Of a stretch of DNA of 64,000 nt, positions 25,300 to 34,837 are shown in pieces (the stretch's first letter is position 1; each line of letters starts with the position of its first letter). Made by a program: the position numbers and the translations under genes. A model generated the notes under the pieces. It made no database searches, had not been told where the DNA came from, and saw nothing but the letters and a program-made list of their open reading frames with translations. Source of the stretch: Lentisphaerota bacterium (lineage in GTDB: Bacteria > Verrucomicrobiota > Kiritimatiellia > UBA8416 > JAIOPI01); NCBI GenBank assembly GCA_021413965.1, contig JAIOPI010000021.1, forward strand, positions 346,671-410,670, in the 5' to 3' direction.

Positions 25300-28008
25300 T
25301 CAGTTGTCCTCCGCGCGTCTGAATTCCACCCGCCTGAGAAAGCGAATCTGCAGGTACGTGAACCCGATCAGCCCGACGCCCAGGAACCACCCCATGGTGG
25401 TGGCGGTGCTGAACCGCAGATTGTTGTACGCCTCCTGCCAGATCGCCAGGCTGAGCACCATCGTCTCGTTGCCCGGCCCACCGAAGGTGAGCAGGAAGAT
25501 GCTGCCCATGCCCTGAAAGGCGCCGATGAACGCGCCGACGAAGTTGATGACGATCAGCGGCAGCAATTGCGGCAGGGTGATGTGGACGATGCGCTGCCGC
25601 AGGCCCGCGCCGTCGAGGGCCGCCGCCTCGTAGAAGTCGGGCGGGAACGACGAGAGCGCGGCGATGTAGATGAGGCTGCCCATCCCGGCCCCCGCCCAGA
25701 TGCCGGGCAGAATGCAGCACGCCATCGCCCAGAAGGGATCCTGCAACCACGCCTGCGGCGTGAGGTGGACGGCGGCCAGCAGTTTATTCAGCACGCCGGT
25801 GTCCAGCGGGCTGTACATCATTCTCCACATCAGGGCGATGACCAGGCCGGACGACATTTGCGGGAGGAAGAAGAGCGTGCGGAAGAAGACTTTGCCCCGC
25901 GGCACCTCGGTGAGCAGCAGCGCCAGCAAGATCGGAACCGCGAATCCCAAGGACAGCGTGATCGCCACAAACTTGAAGGTCTTGCGGATGTAGAGCCAGA
26001 AATTGGCGTCGGTGGCCACGGCGATGACGTTGTCGAGGCCGACCCACGCGGACGTGCCCACAATCCGGTAGTCCTGGAACGCCATGAGCGCTCCTTTGAT
26101 GAGCGGGTAATAGCTCCACACCGCGATCGATGCGATGGCGGGGGTCAGCATCAGCATCGGCAGCAACACGCCCGCCCGGGCGCCGGCCGTCCCCTGCAGC
26201 TTGCTGGCCGCCCGGCGCTCACGGACAATCAGATAGGCGCACAGGATCACCACGATGGCGCCGATTCCGAACAACACCCGCGCCAACGGACGGCGTTTAT
26301 CCAGCTCGTCCTTCGAAAGCTCGAACATCAACCCCGCGTTGGCATCACGGGTGACGTTTTCCAGCGCGGCTTCGTAATCGAAGTCCCGGCCAACCTTGGA
26401 TAGCAGCACACTGACCACGCGACGGTGCAGGACATCGGAGGCTGCCGCCCAGAAGCCCGCGAACGGTTCTGTCCGGATGGCGAATTTCCCGGAGTCGATC
26501 CCATCATAAAACGTCCGGGTCGTGGTGGAGACTTCGCTGAGATAATCCTCCAGACCGAGTCGCTTCAGATCGTTGGGATTGCACCAGACGGCGCCCCCTG
26601 TCAGCGTCTTCCGCCGGATCCCGCGGTCGCGGTCGGCTTCGCTGGACAAGTCCTGGAGGCATGTCCAGACCATGTCACGCTCCTCCTTGGAGCGCCGGCC
26701 AACCCCCTCCGTCATCACCCAGTAGTGCTGGAAGGCTGCAACGACGGGTTTGCAGGTGGCGTCGCGCGCCGGGAACGGCATGACCCCAATGGCGTCACCG
26801 GACAGGGATCGCGACTTGGACAGTTCCTCCATGCCCGCGGCATCGCTGAACATGATGGCGAGTTCGCCCCGCGCGAACATGGCGGTGAAGTTCGAGGCAT
26901 CGGTCACCATCGACCGCGCTACGCCACGCATGACATCCTGCTCCCGAAAGGCGAGCGTTCGTCCTCCGACCGTCACGTTCCGGCGCGCCACGTCCTGCTC
27001 CGTCAGGTCCACCGGTGTACCCGTCTCCGGATCGCGCAGCCAGGGGGCCCACAGCAGTTTCCAGTAGAACGCACACGCCGCCTTGCCGGCGGGTGAATCG
27101 AACGCCGCCGCCCAACGCGAGTGAACTCCTTTCAAATCTTCGCCGGTGTCGGGTGCCAGGAAGTCCACCTCTTCCATCGCGAATTCGTACTCCCTGCCCG
27201 TCGTCGGCGAGGTCCGGAACTGAATCACCGGGGAACCGCCCGCACTCTGCATCCATGGCAGCCAGGCCCACGGCATATCCGGTATCGCGAAGGCCGGGCG
27301 GCTCGGCTGGACGGTGCCACCATTGAGGAGGGTGCGCGGCAAGGTGAGCTTCTGGCACCAGGTCCAGAACGCGTCCCACGTCTGCGGCGGTTTGTCCGGA
27401 TCGAGTCCGCAGTTCCGCACGAGATCTTTCCGATAGACTAATCCGTAATACGTCATCCCTGCGGTGGGGATGCCATAGACCTGGCCGTCCTCGGTGGCAA
27501 CTTCGCGCCAGAGGGCGGGCACTCTCGCCCACCCTTCCCACCGCGCCTCCGATTCATCGATTCGCTGGTTGCCGTTGCGGTCTTCCCCGACCCATTCGTT
27601 CAAGGGGTACAGAAAGCGCTGGCGCATGTCGTTGCGAATGATGTGGAACCAGCTCATGTAAATGTCGGGTGCGGTCCCCCCCGCGATGGACATGAGCAGC
27701 GGTGAGCGCCCCCCGCCGCCCGGGAGGGAGATGCCGCCCCATTGTCTGAGTTCCAGCCGTGGATGCTTCTTGGCCAGTTCCAGCAACCCGACGTTGTACT
27801 CGGGCGCACTCGGATTGTAGGAGTCCTTCAACGACACCACGATCGGCGGGCCCGCGGGTTCCGCGGCAGCCCCGTCTAACCGCTCGCTGCGGTTCGTCGC
27901 AAGCTCCCCAGACCCCGGCTGAGCGAGGAGCCAGAGCTGGGTGCCTAGGAAAACCGCCTGGAGCGCCTTCATGTAATGGCCGGCTTTCTGGTCAAGGCGG
28001 TGGATCAC
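25300..28008 (-). CDS. Solute-binding protein fused to MalF-like ABC permease
   Basis: 902 residues. A signal peptide (KALQAVFLGTQLWLLA) is followed by a family-1 extracellular solute-binding domain (about 50-560; SLPGGGGRSPLLMSIAGGTAPDIYMSW, YGIPTAGMTYYGLVYRKDL, TWDAFWTWCQKL). A TM at 578-595 returns to the cytoplasm and the MalF-type permease begins at about 613, with the EAA loop (FYEAAALDGAGLRQRIVHITLP) near 792-814. In most bacteria the two are separate genes. The topology is consistent: binding domain outside, permease in the membrane. The GTG at 28008 overlaps the upstream stop; ATG at 27972 is a good alternative because the signal peptide begins there. No ATPase gene is nearby. Confidence 0.9.
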   Translation of the reverse strand: MIHRLDQKAGHYMKALQAVFLGTQLWLLAQPGSGELATNRSERLDGAAAEPAGPPIVVSLKDSYNPSAPEYNVGLLELAKKHPRLELRQWGGISLPGGGGRSPLLMSIAGGTAPDIYMSWFHIIRNDMRQRFLYPLNEWVGEDRNGNQRIDESEARWEGWARVPALWREVATEDGQVYGIPTAGMTYYGLVYRKDLVRNCGLDPDKPPQTWDAFWTWCQKLTLPRTLLNGGTVQPSRPAFAIPDMPWAWLPWMQSAGGSPVIQFRTSPTTGREYEFAMEEVDFLAPDTGEDLKGVHSRWAAAFDSPAGKAACAFYWKLLWAPWLRDPETGTPVDLTEQDVARRNVTVGGRTLAFREQDVMRGVARSMVTDASNFTAMFARGELAIMFSDAAGMEELSKSRSLSGDAIGVMPFPARDATCKPVVAAFQHYWVMTEGVGRRSKEERDMVWTCLQDLSSEADRDRGIRRKTLTGGAVWCNPNDLKRLGLEDYLSEVSTTTRTFYDGIDSGKFAIRTEPFAGFWAAASDVLHRRVVSVLLSKVGRDFDYEAALENVTRDANAGLMFELSKDELDKRRPLARVLFGIGAIVVILCAYLIVRERRAASKLQGTAGARAGVLLPMLMLTPAIASIAVWSYYPLIKGALMAFQDYRIVGTSAWVGLDNVIAVATDANFWLYIRKTFKFVAITLSLGFAVPILLALLLTEVPRGKVFFRTLFFLPQMSSGLVIALMWRMMYSPLDTGVLNKLLAAVHLTPQAWLQDPFWAMACCILPGIWAGAGMGSLIYIAALSSFPPDFYEAAALDGAGLRQRIVHITLPQLLPLIVINFVGAFIGAFQGMGSIFLLTFGGPGNETMVLSLAIWQEAYNNLRFSTATTMGWFLGVGLIGFTYLQIRFLRRVEFRRAEDN

Positions 28009-29927
28009 AAGTTGATGCGTTCGCCGTTCACCCAGAGATCCTGGGCGTTGAAGTCGGCGACGACCTCGGTGCCATCGGCGTACGTGGTGCGCTGAACGCC
28101 GTCAGCCGGCTCATCCCAAGTCAGCATTTCCTCCGTCTGCAGATGTCCGAAGCGCGTCAGGCAAAGGTCATACTTGGCCTTGAGTTGCACAACGCGGGCG
28201 TCGTTCAGGACGGCCATGACACCGGGATGCGTCGACCATTCGTCGCGCGGGTGACCGCCCAACAGCACGCACTCCAGGGTCGACGGCCGATCGAGGCCGT
28301 GATTTTCAAGGAGCACGAGGTCGTGTAGCGCCAGGTGCCAGACGGGTACCCGCTTGTCCATCAGTGCGGTCACCGGCCACTCGGGCCAGCAGAGCGACAG
28401 GTGCCATGGCGTGCCGCCCGTGCACAAGGCATCGGCGGCGATGGCGCAGTAGAGGAACCCGCATTCGGTTTGGGCGGCGCCGTACACGGCGCGTGCCGTC
28501 TCGGTCAACGCGTTGGTGGCGCGCGCATAGTCCGTGCGGGTCATGGGATGCGCCGGGCTGTAATCGCGATAGAGCGGATTGCCCATCCCGTCCAGATAAG
28601 CGCAACCGTTCAATCCGAGCGCCTTGAGCGCCCGCATCTCGGCTTCGACCTGCCCGGCTGGCCGCGCGAAGGTGTTGAGGATGAAGGTCGGGCCGCCGCC
28701 CCATTCGCCGAGCGCCATCGGCTGCCCCCACTGATCGATCACGACTTCCGCCTCCCGATAGTCGTGACTGCGACGGTACGCGGATAGTTGGTTATCATGG
28801 ACGTTCATCGTGTAGCCCAGGCGCTTGCCGCGTTCGATCAGTTCGCGGAACCCGCGCTCGCCGCCCAGCCGCTCGTCGATCGGGAATCGACTCGGCCACA
28901 TGCCGTCATGCCCGCTCGGGTTAAAGCCGGTGCTCTGGGTGTGGATGTGATCAATCCCGGCCGCCTTGAGGCGTTCGAGGCCGGCGCCGGCCTCGGCGAA
29001 ATTCATGACCTGCCTGAAGGTGATGGGGTCGCCTTTCGCCTCGCCCTGCATCATGCCGCCGCGGTTCTCGACCGCGTAGAACAGCTTCATGGTGTAGGAC
29101 TGCACCAGTGCGGCCAGTTCGGGGGATTCCGCCATGCGCTGCTTGAGCGTCAGCTTGCCATGGTCTTCGATCACATGCCGGCGCACCCGCTTCGCAGCGG
29201 CCACGACGAGGCTGTCACTGGCGTCCAATCGACGGAACCGGATCTCGCGGGTCGCCTTCTCGACCGGGTCGGGCCAGAACTGCCGCAGCGAGAAGCCGAA
29301 TCCAACCGACCCGCCGCCCTTGCCGTCGGTCGCGACGTGGCATTCGGTCTCCTCCGCGCCCTGCCGTGCCAGCGCCACGAGACCCGACACGTCATCCTGG
29401 ACGCCGCAGACGGGGAGCATCGGCAGCAGTTCCCAGCGGGACTGCTCGCCATAGATCATGAAACGGTCGCGCAGTCGCTCCTTGTTGGCGGGAAGGCAGA
29501 GCACGCCCGAATTCAGCGGCAGCAACATCCGGCTTCCGGCGCCCGCGACGGCCATCAGGCCGGGAAGGAGCACGACGGAGAAGAGGCGGTAGGTGGCGAA
29601 CGAGTCCTCGTAGACTTCCGACAGTTGCATCTGGACGGCGAGTTCGTCATCGACCAGCCGGAACCACAGCCCCACTCTCACGCCGCGGGCGGCGTCGCCA
29701 ACCAACACATGGAAGCCGTCGTCGAGTTCCTCGACTCTGTCGATGCGGTACTCCCGCACCGTCTCGGAGCGGAACTCGGCCTTGCTGTAGACCTCCAGTT
29801 CCAGCAACGGCACAGGCCCCCAGACTCTTCCCGATCGAGCATCCGTCAGAGTCAGCAAGAGACGGCGCTCCTGACGATGTAGCGCCATTTCCCAAAAGTC
29901 ATTCCGGATCATGAGTTTTCCTGTCAT
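28005..29927 (-). CDS. DUF5696-like putative glycoside hydrolase, copy A
   Basis: 640 residues. An N-terminal beta-sandwich-like domain (residues 1-230; VYSKAEFRSETVREYRIDRVEELDDGF and later LLPLNSGVLCLP) precedes a TIM-barrel-like part with LKAAGIDHIHTQSTGFNPSGHDGMWP, YTMNVHDNQLSAY, GLNGCAYLDGMGNPLYRDY and ECGFLYCAIAADALCTGG. The layout is that of DUF5696 proteins, distantly like GH101. It is a paralogue of the gene at 47321. Acidic residues in YLDGMG and ECGF are candidates for catalysis, but no assignment is proven. It has no signal peptide. Stop overlaps the SBP-permease start. Confidence 0.65.
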   Translation of the reverse strand: MTGKLMIRNDFWEMALHRQERRLLLTLTDARSGRVWGPVPLLELEVYSKAEFRSETVREYRIDRVEELDDGFHVLVGDAARGVRVGLWFRLVDDELAVQMQLSEVYEDSFATYRLFSVVLLPGLMAVAGAGSRMLLPLNSGVLCLPANKERLRDRFMIYGEQSRWELLPMLPVCGVQDDVSGLVALARQGAEETECHVATDGKGGGSVGFGFSLRQFWPDPVEKATREIRFRRLDASDSLVVAAAKRVRRHVIEDHGKLTLKQRMAESPELAALVQSYTMKLFYAVENRGGMMQGEAKGDPITFRQVMNFAEAGAGLERLKAAGIDHIHTQSTGFNPSGHDGMWPSRFPIDERLGGERGFRELIERGKRLGYTMNVHDNQLSAYRRSHDYREAEVVIDQWGQPMALGEWGGGPTFILNTFARPAGQVEAEMRALKALGLNGCAYLDGMGNPLYRDYSPAHPMTRTDYARATNALTETARAVYGAAQTECGFLYCAIAADALCTGGTPWHLSLCWPEWPVTALMDKRVPVWHLALHDLVLLENHGLDRPSTLECVLLGGHPRDEWSTHPGVMAVLNDARVVQLKAKYDLCLTRFGHLQTEEMLTWDEPADGVQRTTYADGTEVVADFNAQDLWVNGERINL

Positions 29928-32080
29928 CTCAATTCCACCCCCAGTTCGACGATGTTCACGTCCATCGGACCCAGCGTCTGCCGCCCAAGATCGATCCAGT
30001 CGTCAGCCCATTCCGGGCGGGAGCGCACCGCGCCGTCCATGGGCGACGAGTTCAGATTCATAAGAAAGAGGAGCGAGCGCTTTCCGGAGGTCAGCAGTGA
30101 AGGCCAGATGTTCGGGTTCGAGACCGTTATCTTCTGCTGGAGCCCGAGCCGCCCGAGAAGCTTTGACAGCACCCGCTGCTGCTCCCGCATGGCATGAATG
30201 TAGTAGAGCCCGAGCACTATACATTCCCCGCCGCCCTTGAAGTGGCGACGCCAGGCCACGGGTTCCGACTGTTCGGTATGGCCAAGGACCTCCGCGTCTT
30301 CCGGAAGCTGGGGAAAGGCAAACGTCGCGACGTTATAGAGAATCTCGTCTTCCAGCGTGACCCGGGTCCGCGCGAGGTGCGGTGCATTCCTGGACTGAAC
30401 GGACGCGCCAAGGCAAGCCGCCAGGATCGAGCAGGGCTCGAGGTTGTCATCAAAGGCGGGTATGATCGGGGCAATCAGCGCCTTCCCGCCGTTGGCAAGA
30501 AACCGCACAATCCGCTCCTGGTTCGCGGCCGACATGGCCGAGGAGGTGATGATCACCAGCGGGGTGGCGATGTCTGCGACCCAGTCTTCTGAACTGACGT
30601 CCACACACGCTGGCGAGAGCCCCGCGCAGAACGCGGAGGTGAGCGGCCCCTTCATCAGAAAGTCCCACGCGGTCTCCGGCGAGACCGTTGTCCCCGCAAA
30701 CTCCTTCCAGACTTCCGACCGCCGCATCATCGGCATGTCGAGCGCGAAGCGGCAGTCATGTTCGCGTTTGGCGCCGGCGAGCCAGTCATGCTGCCTGAGG
30801 AACTGCCCGAATTCCTTGATCACGCGGTAGAGGGGCCGGACGTCGCCGGCCGCGCCTACGGCAGCGTTGTAGTCGTAAATCTCGCTCATACTACCGGCGC
30901 CGGGCGGATTGGGGCCGCCGGTGAAGATGTAGACATTGCACCCTTTCATGCCCAGCGCGAGATTCGCCCGGTAGCAGGCTCTGACATCGTGAGGCTCAAG
31001 CGGTGGCCAGTCGGCGCATGAACCGCCCGGCAGTTCGAAGACGGTGGGCGGGAAACCCATGAGCCGCAGTGTTTCCATGGAGAAGAAGATCTCCCGGGCA
31101 TACTGTGGCGTTGGATTGTTGCGGGGCCAACTGGGGCCGAGACTGTAATAGTGGTCCGAACCCAGCAGAAAGCCCGGTTCTGCCTGCTTCGCGGTCTCCA
31201 GGAACCACAGATTCGACTGTGGATTGGGCGAGTTGGTCACCAGCGGGCAGGTGATGCCGCCAGTTCGCAGCATCGCGGAAAGGTGGCCGGCATACTCCCC
31301 GAGGGTCCAGTAGTAGAAATCGCTGTAATCCTGGACCTGGCGGAGCCTGGGCAGGTCGGCGGTTGACCCTGGTTCCGGCGCGGGAGGCTTTGCTTCCGCG
31401 AATGAGGCATAGGCGGTTCCCCAGAGCCGGTTCAGTTCATCCAGTTGCGGATGACGCGCCTGCAGGAATCGCGCGAACAACCCGTCCTCCCGTCCAAAGC
31501 CCATCGTCTCGGGGTTGTAGTCGTAGCCACCCATCCACCTGTGGATGCCGCCGAGTTCATTGTCAATCTGGACCATCTCCACGGGTCCGCCGTTCGACCC
31601 AAGATGCGGCTTCAGGATCTTGCCGATCGCATCGAACCATCTCGCCACCTTTTCAAGGAAGAGCGGATGCATGTAGGAGATCGATCCAATCGTGAAGTCC
31701 TTGCCGTCGAAATGCTTGGCACGCAGTGCCGGATAGTTCCGGCAGACCCATGCCGGCAGCCCGTTGTAGACGAGCTCGGAATACTGGTAGGGACCCGGAC
31801 GGGCGATGACGGCCAACCCTTCTTCCCTTGCCGCCGCCAGAAACTCGTCCAGGTTGAGCACGCCGTCCGGACTGTTGAAGCGAAAGTCTCCTTCCATGGG
31901 TTCATGAAGAAGCCAGGGAATGTAGGTCGCCAGGCAGTTGCCGCCAGCCTCCCGGAAGAGGCGCATCCGTTTCCGCCAGTCGCTCCTGGGTACGCGGAAA
32001 TAGTGAAACTCCCCGCTGTAGAGATGTCCGGGACGCCCGTCAATGGAGTAGGAGGCGGCATTGAACGTGATTGAGGACAT
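29924..32080 (-). CDS. GH35-like beta-galactosidase
   Basis: 718 residues. The barrel shows YSGEFHYFRVP, NCLATYIPWLLHEP, RPGPYQYSELVYNGLPAW and VQIDNE with the acid/base E175; FELPGGSCADW (E349) is the probable nucleophile position. These are the landmarks of GH35, although the GGLPxWL and WFDxWG forms are altered and a GH35-like new subfamily is possible. It hydrolyses terminal beta-galactosides or similar. ATG 32080 has GGGAGAG upstream and lies two bases after the mannosidase stop; four-base overlap with the next gene. Confidence 0.8.
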   Translation of the reverse strand: MSSITFNAASYSIDGRPGHLYSGEFHYFRVPRSDWRKRMRLFREAGGNCLATYIPWLLHEPMEGDFRFNSPDGVLNLDEFLAAAREEGLAVIARPGPYQYSELVYNGLPAWVCRNYPALRAKHFDGKDFTIGSISYMHPLFLEKVARWFDAIGKILKPHLGSNGGPVEMVQIDNELGGIHRWMGGYDYNPETMGFGREDGLFARFLQARHPQLDELNRLWGTAYASFAEAKPPAPEPGSTADLPRLRQVQDYSDFYYWTLGEYAGHLSAMLRTGGITCPLVTNSPNPQSNLWFLETAKQAEPGFLLGSDHYYSLGPSWPRNNPTPQYAREIFFSMETLRLMGFPPTVFELPGGSCADWPPLEPHDVRACYRANLALGMKGCNVYIFTGGPNPPGAGSMSEIYDYNAAVGAAGDVRPLYRVIKEFGQFLRQHDWLAGAKREHDCRFALDMPMMRRSEVWKEFAGTTVSPETAWDFLMKGPLTSAFCAGLSPACVDVSSEDWVADIATPLVIITSSAMSAANQERIVRFLANGGKALIAPIIPAFDDNLEPCSILAACLGASVQSRNAPHLARTRVTLEDEILYNVATFAFPQLPEDAEVLGHTEQSEPVAWRRHFKGGGECIVLGLYYIHAMREQQRVLSKLLGRLGLQQKITVSNPNIWPSLLTSGKRSLLFLMNLNSSPMDGAVRSRPEWADDWIDLGRQTLGPMDVNIVELGVELR

Positions 32081-32082
32081 CG

Positions 32083-34752
32083 TCAGACTCTCCCGCTCCT
32101 GCCTGGTGACGCCGCCCTGCAACCCGGCTTCATCCATGGGATGTCGGCCCCCTCTTTACGGCGCTCGAGCAGGTCGGTTTCAAACAGCTCCCCGGTTTTG
32201 CGCTCCAAGCGGAGGGTCAGGAGACGGCTGGCCTTGATGGCGCACTTGAAGGCGTGTCCGTCCACGCGCAGCGTGAAGGCGGTGTCGCGTCCGGCCACCT
32301 CCCAGAACCGCAGGATCAGGGCGTCGTCTTCCTCCGCCCTTTTCATCGCAGACAGAATGACATTGTCATGGTCGGTTGTCACAAAAGAGCCCGGGCGCTC
32401 GACCGCCGGGGTGCGCCGGGTGGGGAAATAGACCAACTGTTCGAGACCCACGTTCTCCTCATAGGCGAGCCGTGCCAGGCCGGCGTTTTCCGCCGCGGCC
32501 TCGCCGAAGACGAAGGTGAACCGGGCCTGCCGCTCGCCCTGATCGTGATGAGGGATGCGGCGGTGGCGGTACCGTTGCCAGTCGGGCGCCACATCCATGC
32601 ACGCATAGGCGGGGCTGCGCAGGACGCTGAGCCAAGTGACGCCGTCTTGCTGGTGATAGCCATGGGTCCCATGGCTGATGATCCCCAGGCCGTTGCCGCC
32701 CTGCGCATCGGTCAGCCGCAGGAAACGCTGGAGGAAGCGCTCACGGTCCGGACGGCCCACGGCGTCCGTCTCGTCGTCGATGCTGTAGCACTTTTCAGCC
32801 CAGAGGCGGGACAGCGAGCTGGCTGGCGAAAAGCCAAGCTTGAGCATCTTGTCCTGCTCCGCCCAGAACACGTCCATCTCGAGATGCAGCATGGCGCTCT
32901 GCTTGTTGATCTTGTAGCGCTGCGTCAAAGCCGTATGGCCGCAGACGAAGAGCGCCTCGACCACGCTACGAACCGGGCCGTCCTCGATGAGGCGCACCGG
33001 TGACAGCAGTTCCGCGTTGCCGGGGTTGATGTTTTCGGAATTCAGCCAGCGTGTCGTTTCATCGGCCGTGGCCAGCCGGAAATTCTGCCGCGAGGGTTTC
33101 CACGTGGCGGCGATATCCCAACTGTGCGGGATATCATCGAAGATGCGGGGGGCGAATGCCCCCGGCTGAAGTTGGTCGCGCCCCGCCACGACAAGACGGT
33201 CTATCAAACCGGTTGCGCGGTTCACGTCAACGCGCAACGCGTCGCCGCCCAGGGTCAGGATCGGCCCGGCGGCGATGGCGGGAGCCTGCCAGCGGCGCAC
33301 CGCTTCCGGTGGCAACACCCGGTACTCGGCATCGAAGCGCTTGTACGAGAACGCGGGAATGGTGGCACGGAAGACGGCTGTTTGCCGCCATTCTCCCCAG
33401 GCGGGATTGTCCAGGTTCAGGTCGCCTTTCTCGAACTGCGCCTCGACCGGCCTGCCGTCGCATAGAATCGTGCGTACGATGGCGTCGGTACCGGCCTGGC
33501 GGGCGGTGCCGTACTCGACTTCGAACTCGCGGGTCACGGCCCAGTTGTGAGGGTTGAAGATAAAAAAGGGCGTCACCTCCCGGTCGACCAAGGGTTCATC
33601 GCGCAGCAACGTGATCATGGCCTCGACTTTCTGGCGACGCAGGATTTCCTCCGCATGCCCCAGGGTCTTCAGGGCATCCTCCTCCACCCGCGGGATGCCG
33701 GAACCAGGCAGAATGTCATGAAACTCGGTGAAGAGGATGTCCTTCCAGGCCACCTCGAGATCCTTTGCCGGATAGTCGCGGATCCCTTTCCACCAGGCGA
33801 TCGCACAGAGCTTCTCGGTCAGGTGCGCCAGATTCTCCAGGCGGCGATGGGATTGCTTGATGCGTAGCATCGAGGTATAGCAGCCTTCGAAGACCCGGTT
33901 GAAATCACCGCTCACCACCGGAAGGGTCTCGCGACTGCGCCGTCTCAGCGTATGCTCGAAGAACGCCTCCGGGGTGGATTCGATGAACTCGACGTTCGGG
34001 AAATCAGCACGCATCCCGGGAAACTGGGCATATTCCTCGCGCGTGGCTCCGCCGCCGTGGTTGCCCAGACCCCAGAGGAACATGAAGTCGCCTTCGGCCT
34101 CCCGATAGTGGGCCGGCCAGCTTCCCTCGCGTGTGTCATGACGGAGGTCGCCCTCATTGCCCTGCACGGCGCGGCCCCGCATCTGCTTGCGTATGTCCCC
34201 CTGGGTGATGTAGTGGTCGTCGCTGCGCCGGGCGACGATCTCCGCGCCCGACGCATGGCGCCAGCGAAAACTGCCGACCGGCAGTGGATGCTGGCCGCCG
34301 TGGGGGCGACAGAACACGTAGGCCTCAAACCCGCAGCCGGACAGGATCTGGATGAGCCCCTGGGGATGGCCGAAGGAGTCGAAGTTGTAAGCCACCCGCG
34401 GCTCGACCCCGAACTTCGCCGCGAAGTAGCGCTTGCCCACCAGAAACTGGCGAATCACCGACTCGCCAGAGGCCGCGATCAGGTCCGGCTGAAGATACGC
34501 CCCCCCGGCAATGTGCCAGCGGCCGCTTATCACGTGTCGGCGGATTCGCTCAAACAGCTCCGGGGCATTGCGCTCCACCCATTCGTAGAGCAACGCCTCG
34601 TTATGGTTGAAGACAAACTCGGGATGCTCGTCGATGAAGTCCGCCGCCACACGAAACGTCGAGATCGCCTCGGCCAGCCCCTCTTCCCAGGGCCAAAGCC
34701 ACACGGGATCCAGATGCGCATTGCAGACGAGAAAACATTTCTGCCTGGTCAT
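32083..34752 (-). CDS. Alpha-mannosidase (GH38)
   Basis: 889 residues. The N-terminal GH38 domain has the zinc motif NAHLDPVWLW (H13, D15) and the nucleophile region AYNFDSFGHP (D125), followed by the middle helical bundle (YTSMLRIKQSHRRLENLAHLTEKL) and the C-terminal beta domains (NRATGLIDRLV). It cleaves alpha-mannosides such as those in N-glycans or mannans. ATG 34752 has GGAGAAG just upstream. No signal peptide, so it works in the cytoplasm on imported oligosaccharides. Confidence 0.9.
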   Translation of the reverse strand: MTRQKCFLVCNAHLDPVWLWPWEEGLAEAISTFRVAADFIDEHPEFVFNHNEALLYEWVERNAPELFERIRRHVISGRWHIAGGAYLQPDLIAASGESVIRQFLVGKRYFAAKFGVEPRVAYNFDSFGHPQGLIQILSGCGFEAYVFCRPHGGQHPLPVGSFRWRHASGAEIVARRSDDHYITQGDIRKQMRGRAVQGNEGDLRHDTREGSWPAHYREAEGDFMFLWGLGNHGGGATREEYAQFPGMRADFPNVEFIESTPEAFFEHTLRRRSRETLPVVSGDFNRVFEGCYTSMLRIKQSHRRLENLAHLTEKLCAIAWWKGIRDYPAKDLEVAWKDILFTEFHDILPGSGIPRVEEDALKTLGHAEEILRRQKVEAMITLLRDEPLVDREVTPFFIFNPHNWAVTREFEVEYGTARQAGTDAIVRTILCDGRPVEAQFEKGDLNLDNPAWGEWRQTAVFRATIPAFSYKRFDAEYRVLPPEAVRRWQAPAIAAGPILTLGGDALRVDVNRATGLIDRLVVAGRDQLQPGAFAPRIFDDIPHSWDIAATWKPSRQNFRLATADETTRWLNSENINPGNAELLSPVRLIEDGPVRSVVEALFVCGHTALTQRYKINKQSAMLHLEMDVFWAEQDKMLKLGFSPASSLSRLWAEKCYSIDDETDAVGRPDRERFLQRFLRLTDAQGGNGLGIISHGTHGYHQQDGVTWLSVLRSPAYACMDVAPDWQRYRHRRIPHHDQGERQARFTFVFGEAAAENAGLARLAYEENVGLEQLVYFPTRRTPAVERPGSFVTTDHDNVILSAMKRAEEDDALILRFWEVAGRDTAFTLRVDGHAFKCAIKASRLLTLRLERKTGELFETDLLERRKEGADIPWMKPGCRAASPGRSGRV

Positions 34753-34837
34753 TGCTTCTCCGATGGCCGGGAGGTGAAACACCGTCGTGCTTGGGGTGGA
34801 CGATTGCCGGGGCGGGTAATCGGCGGCGGAGTCTTTC

